Assembly (NCBI GenBank): GCA_022843805.1
Contig: JALHMY010000090.1
Coordinates: forward strand, 1-38,799
Length of the DNA stretch: 38,799 nucleotides
DNA from: Fuerstiella sp.
Lineage (GTDB): Bacteria; Planctomycetota; Planctomycetia; Planctomycetales; Planctomycetaceae
Direction: 5' to 3'
Positions within the stretch are counted from its first letter, which is position 1. Every line of letters starts with the position of its first letter. This document shows positions 15,795 to 25,327 of the stretch, one piece after another. Made by a program: the position numbers and the translations under genes. The notes beneath the pieces were generated by a model. That model saw only the letters and a program-made list of their open reading frames with translations. It searched no databases and was not told the DNA's origin.

Positions 15795-17615
15795 CTACCT
15801 CGTTGATGACGAACGACGAACTGCTGACTTTTGCTGACGAGTGACAGCCTCCTGCACGGATTCACACAGCACACGGATGTCGTCCTGAGTGTTATATGCT
15901 CCGAAGCTCACGCGAGTTGTCGCCGAAACACCCAGATAATCGTGAAGAGGCATCGTGCAGTGATGGCCGTGGCGAGTAAAAACGCCGTTCCTGTCGAGTG
16001 TGGCGGCAAGGTCTTCAGGATGCAGATCATCAATCCTGAAGCTGATGATTGCGCCTTTGTGTTCCGTGGAGGGGCCAAAGATTTTCAGGCCACTGATTTC
16101 CAGTAACCGTTCGGTCGCCTCTTCCAGCAAAAGTTGCTCGTGACGGTGTATTCGTGCAAGACCAGTGTCGTTAATCCAGGCGATTGCCGTACCAAGGGCA
16201 ATCGCCTGAATAATTGGAAGCGTTCCCGCCTCAAATTTTGCCGGCGGTTTCGCCCATACGGAATGGTCCGAATAAACTCGTTCAATCATATGTCCGCCGA
16301 AGAAAATGGGGTCCATTTCATCCAGTCGCTCAGGACGCCCGTATAAAACTCCCACGCCCGTCGGGCCGTACAGCTTGTGGCCGCTAAACAGCAGAAAATC
16401 AATTTCGGAGCCCTGAACGTCAGTCTTCAGATGAGGCACACTTTGTGCCCCGTCCACGACCATACATGCGCCGACGGCATGAGCCTGTCGAGCAATTTCA
16501 TCAATCGGGTTGATCGTTCCGAGCACATTTGACATTCCGCAGATCGCCACCACCTTTGTTCGATTATTGAGGACTTCCGGAAGTCGATCCAAATCCAGAC
16601 GCCCATCGTCTGTCAGTGGAATGAATCGCAGTGTTGCCTGCCGTTCTTTTGCCAGCTGCTGCCATGGTACGAAGTTCGCGTGATGCTCCATCAGCGAGAT
16701 CAGAATCTCGTCGCCTTTCTGTACATGCTTTCGACCCCATCCGAAGGCCACCATGTTCAGCCCGATGGTCGTTCCCGGAGTGAATGCAAGGCAGGACGTA
16801 TTCGGAGCATTTATAAAGGCGGCAATCTTCTCACGGGAAGACTCCAGCTCTTCGTCGACTCTTGCACCGAATGAGTATCGACCTCGGTAAGCGTTCGCAT
16901 AGTATTGCTCTTCGACCTCCCGTTCCTTTTCAATCACACAACTGGGTTTCTGCGCAGACGCACCGCTGTCAAGAAAAACGGGGCGCATTCCCCCTGCCAG
17001 TTCCTGGCACAATACCGGAAACTGCTGGCGCAACTGCTCTGCATTGAACGCAGATCCAGCGTCAGCAACATTTCCCGGAGCAATTTCCGTCGGCTGCATT
17101 CGAACGGTGGCACCATTCCCGGATGGGTTCGACGGATGGGCTTCTACCGCAGTGGAACGGCATCCAGGCATGTGGGCCGAATCATTCGTGGTCGATAATT
17201 TCAGCTGAGAAAGCGCCAGAGCCTGGATTCGCTCGACCATTCCGCGGAGCCCGTTGCGGCGCTGGGGCGAAATGTGCTGCTGAAGATGCAGGCTTCGGAA
17301 TACCGCCTGGATATCGAAGTCTATGATCTCCCGGGCAGTTCTGCCGTTGTAGGCGGCCTGAAGGATTGCGATCAGCCCGCGAACAATATTCGAATCGCTG
17401 TCTGCCCGGATCGTAAACGGAGCGTCCTGTCCGCGACCCTCCGTTTCTGTAATCAGCCAGACCTGACTTTGACATCCGTGGACCCGGTTTTCTTCGGTCC
17501 GGGCATGTTCGGGAAATGGCGGAAGTTCGTATCCCAGTTCCAGAAGGTACAATGACTGATCCTGGGGATCGAGATCCGAGAATTCCTCAATCAGTTCGTC
17601 AAGAGTGCTTAGCAT
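15795..17615 (-). CDS. SufE-SufS fusion cysteine desulfurase
   Basis: The protein has 606 residues. Residues 1-140 are a SufE sulfur-acceptor domain with active cysteine C48 in RVHGCQSQVW. A 50-residue low-complexity linker follows. Residues 190-600 are a class II (SufS-type) PLP-dependent cysteine desulfurase with LDSGASAQKP, the PLP lysine K414 in SGHKLYGPTGVG, and the catalytic cysteine C553 in RHGHHCTMPLHDYLG. The enzyme takes sulfur from cysteine and should hand it from C553 to C48 within one chain for Fe-S assembly. AGGA precedes the ATG. It lies downstream of the Mrp ATPase gene on the same strand, separated by 76 bp. Both active cysteines are present, so both halves should work. Confidence 0.94.
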   Translation of the reverse strand: MLSTLDELIEEFSDLDPQDQSLYLLELGYELPPFPEHARTEENRVHGCQSQVWLITETEGRGQDAPFTIRADSDSNIVRGLIAILQAAYNGRTAREIIDFDIQAVFRSLHLQQHISPQRRNGLRGMVERIQALALSQLKLSTTNDSAHMPGCRSTAVEAHPSNPSGNGATVRMQPTEIAPGNVADAGSAFNAEQLRQQFPVLCQELAGGMRPVFLDSGASAQKPSCVIEKEREVEEQYYANAYRGRYSFGARVDEELESSREKIAAFINAPNTSCLAFTPGTTIGLNMVAFGWGRKHVQKGDEILISLMEHHANFVPWQQLAKERQATLRFIPLTDDGRLDLDRLPEVLNNRTKVVAICGMSNVLGTINPIDEIARQAHAVGACMVVDGAQSVPHLKTDVQGSEIDFLLFSGHKLYGPTGVGVLYGRPERLDEMDPIFFGGHMIERVYSDHSVWAKPPAKFEAGTLPIIQAIALGTAIAWINDTGLARIHRHEQLLLEEATERLLEISGLKIFGPSTEHKGAIISFRIDDLHPEDLAATLDRNGVFTRHGHHCTMPLHDYLGVSATTRVSFGAYNTQDDIRVLCESVQEAVTRQQKSAVRRSSSTR

Positions 17616-17691
17616 ATCGCAAATTCCTGTTCACATTTTCGACCGTCTGTCGAAGATCGCAGCCTGGCTCATGCTGCCCGATCATCTTCAA

Positions 17692-18759
17692 CTACAGGAT
17701 TTCCAGCACGGGTCCCGCTGGTGATCGTACCAGCTCTCTGACGACCTGCATGGCAACCTGTCTGCACATATTCAGCAGAGCATCACGTGAAGGGTTGTCT
17801 TCGGTAAGCATCTGCATGATCTGTCCGCGATCGCAATATTCACGGATACAGCCTTCCATGGGAATTTCTCCAAGGAACGGGATTTTCAGCTCTCCGGCAA
17901 CCTTCCGGGCCCCACCTCGCCCGAAGATCTCGCCCGACATGTTTTCGACAAAACCCAGCAATGGCACGTTCACCTTCTGATACATGTCAACCGCTTTAAT
18001 CGCATCCAGTAACGCAACCTGCTGGGGCGTGCAAACAATAACAGCTCCTGCAAGCCCTACCAGCTGCGACAAGGTCAGACTCACGTCACCGGTGCCTGGA
18101 GGCAGGTCGATAATCAGATAGTCGAGTTCACCCCATTGCGTATCGGACAGGAACTGGGTGAGTGCCTTGTGCAGCATGGGACCGCGCCAAACAACCGACT
18201 GTCCCTCTTCAATGAAGAATCCCATTGACATCAGCTTCAGGCCACCCACATCGATCGGTTCCATCCGAACAATTTTATTGCCCTGAGAATCCTGAATCTC
18301 AGTGGCACCTGGTCGCCCTTTGGCATTCATCATATGAGGAATACTGGGCCCGTAGACATCCGCGTCCATCAAACCGACGCGACATCCCATGGTATGAAGA
18401 CCACAGGCCAGTGACGCGGCCACAGTACTTTTGCCAACTCCACCTTTGCCGCTGCCTACCGCAATAATATTATGAACTTTTAATCCAACACGCCCGCCAG
18501 CGTCCTTGCCACGGACCCTGGAAGTAATTTCAACTCGCAGCGACTGACCGGCATCAAGAAGGGGGGTGACCTGTCGTTCGATCAGTTGAGTAATCCGTTC
18601 GGGTGCAGGATAGGCGGGCGTCGGCAATTCAATCCTGACGACAATCGCCGTCCCATCCATCACGACGTCACTCAACATCCGCAAATCGCCGAATGATCGC
18701 TCCAGCTCGGGATCCGGGATTTGAGATACGATGCTCCTGATCTGCTCACTTCTTGCCAT
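17692..18759 (-). CDS. Mrp/ApbC-type P-loop ATPase (Fe-S carrier family)
   Basis: The protein has 355 residues. Residues 1-90 form a MIP18/PaaD-like domain, with IVSQIPDPELERSFGDLRML and ITSRVRG at its end. The P-loop part follows, with the deviant Walker A GSGKGGVGKST at 102-112, VGLMDADVYGPSIPHMM, LIIDLPPGTGDVSLTLSQ and FVENMSGEIFGRGGARKVA. The family carries or inserts Fe-S clusters. The CPxC-type motif that many Mrp proteins have after ENMS is absent, so cluster binding by that site is doubtful. Neighbour to the SufE-SufS fusion, it fits a joint Fe-S function. The ribosome site is weak. Confidence 0.92.
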   Translation of the reverse strand: MARSEQIRSIVSQIPDPELERSFGDLRMLSDVVMDGTAIVVRIELPTPAYPAPERITQLIERQVTPLLDAGQSLRVEITSRVRGKDAGGRVGLKVHNIIAVGSGKGGVGKSTVAASLACGLHTMGCRVGLMDADVYGPSIPHMMNAKGRPGATEIQDSQGNKIVRMEPIDVGGLKLMSMGFFIEEGQSVVWRGPMLHKALTQFLSDTQWGELDYLIIDLPPGTGDVSLTLSQLVGLAGAVIVCTPQQVALLDAIKAVDMYQKVNVPLLGFVENMSGEIFGRGGARKVAGELKIPFLGEIPMEGCIREYCDRGQIMQMLTEDNPSRDALLNMCRQVAMQVVRELVRSPAGPVLEIL

Positions 18760-19143
18760 CGGAAACTCTGGACCTTCAATGAATAAGAAACTGATGCTGA
18801 TCGACAGTAACCAGAATTCTGACTACTTCATGTAGCCCCGGCGGTTACGGCAAAATCTGCAGAAAATGAAATAAAGTTCGGCTTCGCTGCATCCTACGAC
18901 TGTGCCGACTTATATCAACGCACACGGCGACGGATCCAAACTGTTTTCCCGTTCATTGCCAGTAAACTCGACCCGAAAGATTCATCCCTGCAGCATCGCC
19001 ACCGGATGACAAACGGCATTTGAACAGGGCTCCGGACAGGATCCGCATCGCAGCACTTCCTGGCTGACGCTTCAGGCAACCTTCGGCTTGCTGCCATTTT
19101 TCGAATGAAACGGACTTTCCCGCACTCGGGGCGCAGGAATTCC
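18760..19143. other. Intergenic region, nothing recognised
   Basis: This 384-bp gap lies between the start of the Mrp gene and the stop of the PVC-type cytochrome gene, both on the minus strand. It should hold the promoter of the Mrp/Suf pair and the terminator of the upstream gene, but no clear motif, hairpin with T-run, or coding frame was found. Confidence 0.5.
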
Positions 19144-22100
19144 CTATTCAGACTCCGTTATCCGTCCTGGCCCCGCGAGCCAGCCCATTAAATCCCGAAT
19201 TTCACTGTCGGAAAGGGGTTTCAGGAGCCCTTCCGGCATCATGGAAACCGTCGAAGCTCGCCGTTCGTCAATCTCATCGGCCGGAATCACGATTCGTTCA
19301 TTCACTGTGAGTATGACAACGGCCGTGGAGTTGTCAGATTCAATGAGCCCCGTGAGAACTCGCCCATCCCGCGTCGAAATAATCTCCATCTGATAATCTC
19401 GCGCCACGGCAGCACTGGGGTCGATCAGATTCTCCAGCATATAATCAATGTTTGTTCGCTGTGAACCCGTCAAATCGGGACCAATTTTGCCCCCATCCCC
19501 GAAGAATCGATGGCAGTTCGCACAATGTTTTCGAAAAACGGCTCGGCCATTTGAAAGACTGGCTTCAGACAAAACTTCCGGAGAAAGCTTTTTTCGATAG
19601 TTGACGATCAGCTTTCTTCGATCCGCTGAAGTCTCCCGCACATCCCCCCAGAGGTCGACAAGCTGCTCCAGGATATCACGATTACCCAGACTGGCGATCT
19701 GGCGGGCAGAGTATGCCGTGATATCCGTTCGAGCCACCAGACCACTTTTCAGTGCCGAAAGCAGACGTTTCGTCCATGAGACACGTGTTGCCAGTGTTTG
19801 AATCACGTCCTGCCGACTTTCCGACGAAAGCGATGGATATGCAGCGAGTAACACACTGGCAGTCTCCGGTTCATCGTACCGCGCCAGGCCACGAAGCGCA
19901 GCCGATTGAGTTACAGGATCGCTGATCAGGGTCAGCAGCACAGGACCGAAATCCGGAACTCGCCGAGCGGAAAGTGCCTCGATCGCCAGGAGTCGCTGAC
20001 TGGCCATGGCATCCGCTTCAACAGAACGTCTCATTAATGTGGCGATGGCCACTTCGTCATTGAAGATCAGCGCCAGTCGGGTTGCCAGCGAACACAGATG
20101 CTCATTGGGATGATTGTGGAGAAGCTCCCAAACCTCCGACCATCCTTTCGGCTTCGCAACAGTCGTATTTCCTTCGAGCCCCGTCAGCAGACCCTGCAGA
20201 AGATCAGACCGAAAATCGTCTTCCGTTCGGCTCCCAAGAATCTGCATTAGTGGCGACATCGCACTACTCGGTATATCAGGCTGTGCAGCTCGCCGGGCAA
20301 TATGTCGCCTGATCAGGGGTATTTCTGCACTCAATGCCAGATTGACAAATCTGACGGGATCTTCATGGACAAGAGGTTCAATTCCATACCACAGCATTAA
20401 CGGAATGTTTGGATCACCGACATCCTCTTTGTGCTGAGTCAGGAATTCTGCAATCTTCCAGCGTTCATTCAGCGGAAGACGCTGCAGCGCACTCGCAAGT
20501 TCAAGTCGGACTGACGGATCAGCGTCGTCAGTGGCAAGGTCTGCAAAAATCTGCAGTGCCTGCTGCGGAGGACTTTTTCCTTCACAAAGAAATCGGATGG
20601 CCCAGGCCTGAATATACTCATTGCTGTGCTTCAGAAGTGGAAGCAGAAACGCAGTATCATCGCCTGCAATCACATGCAGCGACCACAGGGCTCTCAGCTG
20701 GCGAGTCACATCAGTCTGTTCAGAGAACATCTGTTTCAGCTGAGTGATCACATGCGGATTAAGAATTCCACTGGCATAACGTTCCTGCAGAATTCTGCGA
20801 GCATGCCTGACCCACCAGTCATTCCGCTGAAGCTGCAGATCAACGAGCTGTGCGTCCGTCAGATCTGAAAGCTTCGGGAACTCTCTGTGTTTCGTTGTCG
20901 GTTCAGTATACCGAATCTTATAAATTCGGCCGGTCTGTCGCTGAGTATTACGAATACTGTGGCATTCACCGGTGTCAGACCAGTCAATAACATAGACAGC
21001 TCCGTCAGGCCCATATTGAAGAGTTACTCCCATAAACCATGGGTCACGGCTTCGGAGAAGATCGGAACCGTGCGAAGCTTTGTAGCCGGAACCATTTCGC
21101 TGCAGGATATCGTTGTTGATTCGTCGTCCATGAATGTTGTTCATGAAGATCGTATTGCGGTACCGATCAGGCCAGTTATCACCCAGATAAATCATTGTGC
21201 CGCAATGTGCATGCCCACCACCAGCAGCATCTTCAGCTTCAGAACCCAGTCCGCCTCGAACTTCCTGGCCACCGGTAAAGTGCAGGTGATCAGCGATTGT
21301 TGGAATTCTCTCGAAAGCAAATTCGCTTGATTTTCGATTTCTCCACGGCTCGTAATGAGCTCCCTGGATGACTTGAAAAAGATGGGGATTCACGCAGTTG
21401 CAGACAAATGCATCCCCATAGTCATTCCAGTCAATTCCCCATGGATTCGTTGTGCCGTCTGCATATGGCTCCCACACGTGTCGAATGGGATGATATCGCC
21501 AGACACCCCCATCAAACACAATTCGGTCTTCTGCTGGAGTTCCTGGTTTTCCAGGAGTCGACCAGTTTGTGCGACCATGGGTTCCATACAGCCATCCATC
21601 CGGCCCCCACGCAAACCCATTCGCCAGGTTATGGGCATTCGCATGGTTGCCAAAGCCGTCCAGCAACACCACCGGCAATGTGTCCGGAACATCGTCGCCA
21701 TCTCGATCGGGAATAAAGTAGAAGTTAGGCGGCGACATGACCCATGCACCGCCAAAGCCCACTTCTATTCCGGTGACATAGTTCAGCCCTTCGCAGAAGA
21801 CAGTACGATGCTCATGACGACCATCCCCGTTCCGATCCTCCAAAATAATAATCCGGTCACCGGGAGTGTTTCCGTGAACGGGATAGTTGTATGCCTCGGC
21901 CACCCACAGCCGGCCCCGATCGTCAATACAAAACCCAATCGGCTGTCGAACGTCCGGTTCTGCGGCAAACAGGGTTACCTGAAACCCTTCCGGTACAATC
22001 ATCGTTGCAGCAGCCTGTTCGGGAGGCAACGGCGAATCCGTCAACGGTTCCTGAGCCACTGCCATGCCCATGAACACTGCCATGCTCAGGAACGCTGCCA

Positions 22101-22176
22101 TCCACAGCAAACAGCAGACAACGATTCGTCGGCCTGCACAGCGTTGCGATCCGGCACACTGGCCGCTTATCCGCAT
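19144..22176 (-). CDS. PVC-type membrane-bound dehydrogenase/HEAT/cytochrome c protein
   Basis: The protein has 1010 residues. A long N-terminal signal (RR at 16-17, hydrophobic core, likely cleavage after VAQ or nearby, about residue 42) is followed by a beta-propeller of the glucose/sorbosone dehydrogenase-like type found in planctomycetes and Verrucomicrobia (about 60-460), with DRGRLWVAEAYNYP and NPWGIDWNDYGDAFVCNCV. HEAT-like helical repeats fill about 460-860. The end is a PVC haem-binding domain with CANCHRFFGDGGKIGPDLTG (about 883 on), SDNSTAVVILT and SMMPEGLLKPLSDSEI. It is exported and probably oxidises an unknown sugar or polymer-derived substrate with c-type haem as acceptor. The start overlaps the upstream queD-like stop by 10 bp, with no good ribosome site. 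Confidence 0.88.
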   Translation of the reverse strand: MRISGQCAGSQRCAGRRIVVCCLLWMAAFLSMAVFMGMAVAQEPLTDSPLPPEQAAATMIVPEGFQVTLFAAEPDVRQPIGFCIDDRGRLWVAEAYNYPVHGNTPGDRIIILEDRNGDGRHEHRTVFCEGLNYVTGIEVGFGGAWVMSPPNFYFIPDRDGDDVPDTLPVVLLDGFGNHANAHNLANGFAWGPDGWLYGTHGRTNWSTPGKPGTPAEDRIVFDGGVWRYHPIRHVWEPYADGTTNPWGIDWNDYGDAFVCNCVNPHLFQVIQGAHYEPWRNRKSSEFAFERIPTIADHLHFTGGQEVRGGLGSEAEDAAGGGHAHCGTMIYLGDNWPDRYRNTIFMNNIHGRRINNDILQRNGSGYKASHGSDLLRSRDPWFMGVTLQYGPDGAVYVIDWSDTGECHSIRNTQRQTGRIYKIRYTEPTTKHREFPKLSDLTDAQLVDLQLQRNDWWVRHARRILQERYASGILNPHVITQLKQMFSEQTDVTRQLRALWSLHVIAGDDTAFLLPLLKHSNEYIQAWAIRFLCEGKSPPQQALQIFADLATDDADPSVRLELASALQRLPLNERWKIAEFLTQHKEDVGDPNIPLMLWYGIEPLVHEDPVRFVNLALSAEIPLIRRHIARRAAQPDIPSSAMSPLMQILGSRTEDDFRSDLLQGLLTGLEGNTTVAKPKGWSEVWELLHNHPNEHLCSLATRLALIFNDEVAIATLMRRSVEADAMASQRLLAIEALSARRVPDFGPVLLTLISDPVTQSAALRGLARYDEPETASVLLAAYPSLSSESRQDVIQTLATRVSWTKRLLSALKSGLVARTDITAYSARQIASLGNRDILEQLVDLWGDVRETSADRRKLIVNYRKKLSPEVLSEASLSNGRAVFRKHCANCHRFFGDGGKIGPDLTGSQRTNIDYMLENLIDPSAAVARDYQMEIISTRDGRVLTGLIESDNSTAVVILTVNERIVIPADEIDERRASTVSMMPEGLLKPLSDSEIRDLMGWLAGPGRITESE

Positions 22177-22661
22177 TGAGGTGCCCCGGCATTGCTGGCC
22201 ACGTAAGGACTTCGATGGGCCGCAAAATATCGATTGTCACGGATCCAGTCTTCGCGTGAGTAGGAGATCACCGACGTGTCGGTTTCCCGTACCTCAATGT
22301 GGCTCAGACGAAATCCCATCTCCGTAATCTCAGTAAACAACATCCATGCGAGATTCTCGACGCTGGTCGGCCCGTTAAACAGCTTCAATCTGAAGGTCTC
22401 ACCAGTTCGCAGGCAATGATCTTTCAGCGTTGCGTAAAGCGGATCGTTAATGTTAATCAGCATTCCATGGTCGTAATTCTGTTTCAGCCATGGATCAACC
22501 TTCTCGTCGAACTCACCAAAAAGCGTGCTGATATCTCCGTCACGCTCCACTTCGAAGAAACACCTCAGCCCGTAACGATGCCCATGCAGGTTACTGCACT
22601 TGTCGTGCAGCGTTTCATTCCGATGAGCTGCATAAAACTTATATTCTTTCTGGATGATCAT
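22167..22661 (-). CDS. 6-pyruvoyl-tetrahydropterin synthase/QueD family enzyme
   Basis: The protein is 164 residues from the ATG at 22661, preferred because GGAG lies eight bases upstream; the open frame extends 25 codons further without support. Zinc ligands H13, H26 and H28 are present, with the catalytic cysteine C22 in CSNLHGHRYGL. D64-H65 in YDHGMLIN supply the catalytic pair, and a late glutamate lies in VRETDTS. All key residues of the PTPS/QueD fold are therefore there. The family makes 6-carboxy-tetrahydropterin for queuosine or 6-pyruvoyl-tetrahydropterin; no other queuosine or pterin gene lies nearby to decide. Its C-terminal extension of about 30 residues is longer than usual. Confidence 0.9.
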   Translation of the reverse strand: MIIQKEYKFYAAHRNETLHDKCSNLHGHRYGLRCFFEVERDGDISTLFGEFDEKVDPWLKQNYDHGMLININDPLYATLKDHCLRTGETFRLKLFNGPTSVENLAWMLFTEITEMGFRLSHIEVRETDTSVISYSREDWIRDNRYFAAHRSPYVASNAGAPQCG

Positions 22662-22865
22662 CTGATTAACTCCATCCGCGACATGATTCAAATTCTGCGG
22701 ACCGTTCCTGCCTGACGTGATTGTCTGCGACCGCATTTTTAAAGCTCAAAGAGCGAGCGAAAATCTTCATAAATGATGAAACAGCGACCCAATTCTTCGC
22801 TGGGAAACGCCTTTCTGCTATTTATTTTTGCGGAATCGAACTGAATTGCCAATCGAAACGGTAAT

Positions 22866-23864
22866 TCACGAAAACAGCGCAGTGATCAGCCTTCCGTCCG
22901 GACGCGGCGCTGCTGAAGCCTGGATCTGCGACTGCCGCGGAAGCAAGTGATCGATTCGCAGTGCACTGAAGATGCTGCAGGCCACGTCCGCAGGGCAAAA
23001 ACTGTCATTTACCGGTCCAAATCCCTTACCGTTGCTCTCGCCAATCACCTGTCCACCCCTGACGCCACCACCGGCCAGTAACATGAACAGATTTCCGGGA
23101 TAGTGGTCACGTCCTGCTCGGTGAGCAACAATTTTCGGGGTACGTCCGAATTCGCCGGCAACACAGACAATGGTGGAATCGAGCAGACCGCGCTGAGCAA
23201 GCCCGTTGACCAGCCCGGAAAGGGCCTGATCCAATACCGGAAGCTGCCTCGTCTTCAGAATGTTCCAGTTGTCCCGATGAGTGTCCCAGCCGTTTTGATT
23301 CAGCGTGACGAATCTGACTCCGGATTCGACGAGCATCACGGCTTTTAAACAGCTGATACCAAATTCTGACGTCCCGAATTGTCTTGAAAACCCCGGAGTT
23401 ACCCGGCGATTGTCGGTTTCAGATTCTCTGTGCTGTGCATCCTGATTGCGCACAGATTCCGGCAGAAGAGCAAGTCGGCTGGAGGGATTGACGTACTGCG
23501 CCGCCTGCGAATGTGACCCCAGGGAATGGGATATCCCGCGAAGCAACGCAAACCTTTTCAGATTCGCCGCCAGCAACGGCAGATGTTCGGAGACAATTAT
23601 TCCCGGCAGACTGGTCTGAATCGCCGCAAATTCACCTCGAAACTCCCGTGGAGCGTCCGGCTTTGGATCAAAGCTGTCAAGCTGCGATGGTCCTCCATTG
23701 AGATTGATAAAGATAGCCGAGCGCGCCTTTGGACTGGTTTCTGCACCTTCTGACACAGAGTGGGATTTGCACAGAGGATTTAAAGCCATCATCGCTGTGC
23801 AAGCAGCACCTGTCTGCAGAAACTGACGCCGGTCGACCGTCGAATCTTTACTCAAAAAATTCAT
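22866..23864 (-). CDS. DUF1501 family Tat-exported protein, shortened in the middle
   Basis: The protein has 332 residues. It starts with a twin-arginine signal (VDRRQFLQTGAACTAMMAL). It keeps the DUF1501 ends: FINLNGGPSQLDSFDPKPDAP near the start, and VTLNQNGWDTHRDNW, EFGRTPKI and GRDHYPGNLFMLLAGGG later, a sulfatase-like fold. Compared with the 432-residue DUF1501 protein at 36836-38134, about 85-100 residues are missing between SSRLALLPES and FGTSEFGISCLKAV. The frame is intact across this joint, so it may be an expressed short form or an early decaying copy. AAGGA lies nine bases before the ATG. It follows the 105-residue gene by 13 bp. The family's exact role is unknown; it is usually paired with DUF1549/DUF1553 cytochrome proteins, and none is adjacent here. 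Confidence 0.82.
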   Translation of the reverse strand: MNFLSKDSTVDRRQFLQTGAACTAMMALNPLCKSHSVSEGAETSPKARSAIFINLNGGPSQLDSFDPKPDAPREFRGEFAAIQTSLPGIIVSEHLPLLAANLKRFALLRGISHSLGSHSQAAQYVNPSSRLALLPESVRNQDAQHRESETDNRRVTPGFSRQFGTSEFGISCLKAVMLVESGVRFVTLNQNGWDTHRDNWNILKTRQLPVLDQALSGLVNGLAQRGLLDSTIVCVAGEFGRTPKIVAHRAGRDHYPGNLFMLLAGGGVRGGQVIGESNGKGFGPVNDSFCPADVACSIFSALRIDHLLPRQSQIQASAAPRPDGRLITALFS

Positions 23865-23877
23865 CGTCGCTGATCCT

Positions 23878-24195
23878 TCATTCCTGAGAGGCCTTAATCG
23901 AGGCCAGCTTCTCAGTCGATTTATTCGAGGGTTTCGATTTCAAACAATGATACTGTTCACAAGTCATCGAAAGCTCTGCCAGCACGCGATTTGCCTTCGC
24001 CAGAGATTCCTGAACCAGCTCGTCGGTCTGAATTCCCTTCTCGAAACTGGCAGCAGCTTCCGCGTCCAGCCTGCCAGTCAAGTACTGAAGCGCAATCCAG
24101 AGAAGTTCACCTGATGCGCTGGGATCTGCCGGACTCTGATCCGCAGGCGATGGGAAAAACGCCTTGCCGGCGGATGGATCGAGTGATTCGCTCAT
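23878..24195 (-). CDS. Acidic 105-residue protein, possibly anti-sigma-like
   Basis: The protein has 105 residues with no signal peptide or membrane helix. The central part (ALQYLTGRLDAEAAASFEKG followed by TDELVQESLAKANRVLAEL) resembles the short helical domain seen in planctomycete anti-sigma or zinc-finger-like proteins, where a GxLxxEExxxFE pattern is common. Zinc ligands are not clearly present: two cysteines occur near the end in CEQYHC. Such small genes often precede DUF1501/DUF1549 genes in planctomycetes, as here, 13 bp before the DUF1501 start. The function is not established, and the ribosome site is weak. Confidence 0.6.
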   Translation of the reverse strand: MSESLDPSAGKAFFPSPADQSPADPSASGELLWIALQYLTGRLDAEAAASFEKGIQTDELVQESLAKANRVLAELSMTCEQYHCLKSKPSNKSTEKLASIKASQE

Positions 24196-24336
24196 TTCTG
24201 TTGACCCGCCATGAAAACCGCAGAAATTCGGACGCTTTCCAAAAGGAACCTGCTTGAGAACTTCAGAGACCTGCTATAACTTTTTTTTAAACGGAATTGC
24301 AAGCCTTATTCAGGCGATATCCACAACAGGCGTCAA

Positions 24337-25158
24337 ATGTTCAAAAAGCTAAGACAGCATTTGTTTTCCGGACCTGAAACGGGCGTTTCAACGAATGTCG
24401 AGCCTGAACCGGCGGCGACATTGTCCGATTCGGAGGTACTTGCCTGCTGGAAACGACACGTTACCGACGGACGTAATGTGGAAGTCTTCCGTCCGAAAAA
24501 CTCAGTCGCGCCCTCCCAGGCCGTTCTTTTCCTTCACGGCCACGGTCGGGTCATGCTGAACGAGAATCTGCATTTTAGCCGACTCTTTCAGGATCATAAC
24601 CTGGCAGCAGTCTGCCCTGACGGTCAACGGAGCTGGTGGCTGGACGTTTTATGCGAAGAATTTGACTCGCAGAGGACTCCGCAACAGTGGCTGATTGAAA
24701 CCATCGTTCCATTTATTGAAACGGAGCTGGGAATCAGCTGCCCGAATATTGCTCTTCTGGGCGTCAGCATGGGAGGACAGGGAGCCCTGCATCTGGCCTA
24801 TCGTTATTCAAGTCGCTTCCCTGCCGTTGCCGCGATATCGCCCGCGGTGGATTTTTTCCAGCTTTATGGATCCGGCCTGCCTCTCGACCAAATGTTCCCA
24901 GATGTCGAAGCAGCCCGTCAGGCATCGGTCGTGCTGAATCTGCAGCCACTGGCATGGCCCCGATATCAGTTCTTCTGCTGTGATCCCAGTGATACAGAAT
25001 GGTTTGATGGCTGTGCCCGTCTGGCGATGAAATTGTCCAGTTCAGGCATCATGTACGAACGTGATCTGGAGACTTCCGGCGGAGGACATTCGTGGGACTA
25101 TTTTAACCTAATGGCCCCAAAAGCGATCTCCCACATTCTGCGAGCGGCTCCTCAGTAA
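24337..25158 (+). CDS. Esterase-like alpha/beta hydrolase
   Basis: The protein has 273 residues. It has an alpha/beta-hydrolase core with oxyanion-region HGHGR, nucleophile S144 in GVSMGGQGA and a late histidine in GGGHSWDYF; the acid is probably the aspartate in FFCCDPSD. The layout resembles the esterase D/PF00756 group (putative esterases, S-formylglutathione hydrolase-like). There is no signal peptide, so it is cytoplasmic. It is transcribed away from the DUF1501 unit across a 141-bp divergent gap and converges on the fused amidohydrolase. The substrate is unknown. Confidence 0.88.
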   Translation: MFKKLRQHLFSGPETGVSTNVEPEPAATLSDSEVLACWKRHVTDGRNVEVFRPKNSVAPSQAVLFLHGHGRVMLNENLHFSRLFQDHNLAAVCPDGQRSWWLDVLCEEFDSQRTPQQWLIETIVPFIETELGISCPNIALLGVSMGGQGALHLAYRYSSRFPAVAAISPAVDFFQLYGSGLPLDQMFPDVEAARQASVVLNLQPLAWPRYQFFCCDPSDTEWFDGCARLAMKLSSSGIMYERDLETSGGGHSWDYFNLMAPKAISHILRAAPQ

Positions 25159-25192
25159 ACCAGCCATCTCAGACTGAAACCAACTCGTTCGG

Positions 25193-25327
25193 GTTCAAAC
25201 ACAATGGCGTGAACTTAAGCATCGTGCGGGCTTCCATAGTCGTTTTTCGCTCCGCGAAAAAACGCAAAAACGCTACTTTCGCGGAGCGAAAGGCGACACT
25301 AAGTCCACGCCATTGGGGTTCAAACAA
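25193..25327. repeat. Large stem-loop repeat at a convergent gene junction
   Basis: The inner arms TTTCGCTCCGCGAAA (25245-25259) and TTTCGCGGAGCGAAA (25277-25291) are perfect 15-bp reverse complements. The outer arms, about 25193-25219 and 25299-25327, pair imperfectly around GTTCAAAC/GGCGTG. The element lies between the stops at 25158 and 25392 of converging genes, as does the repeat at 15577-15700. A terminator function or REP-type insertion are both possible. Confidence 0.65.

Noticed and set aside
21355..22179. 274-codon plus-strand frame
   Set aside because: Antisense to the PVC-type cytochrome gene, with no recognisable domain.
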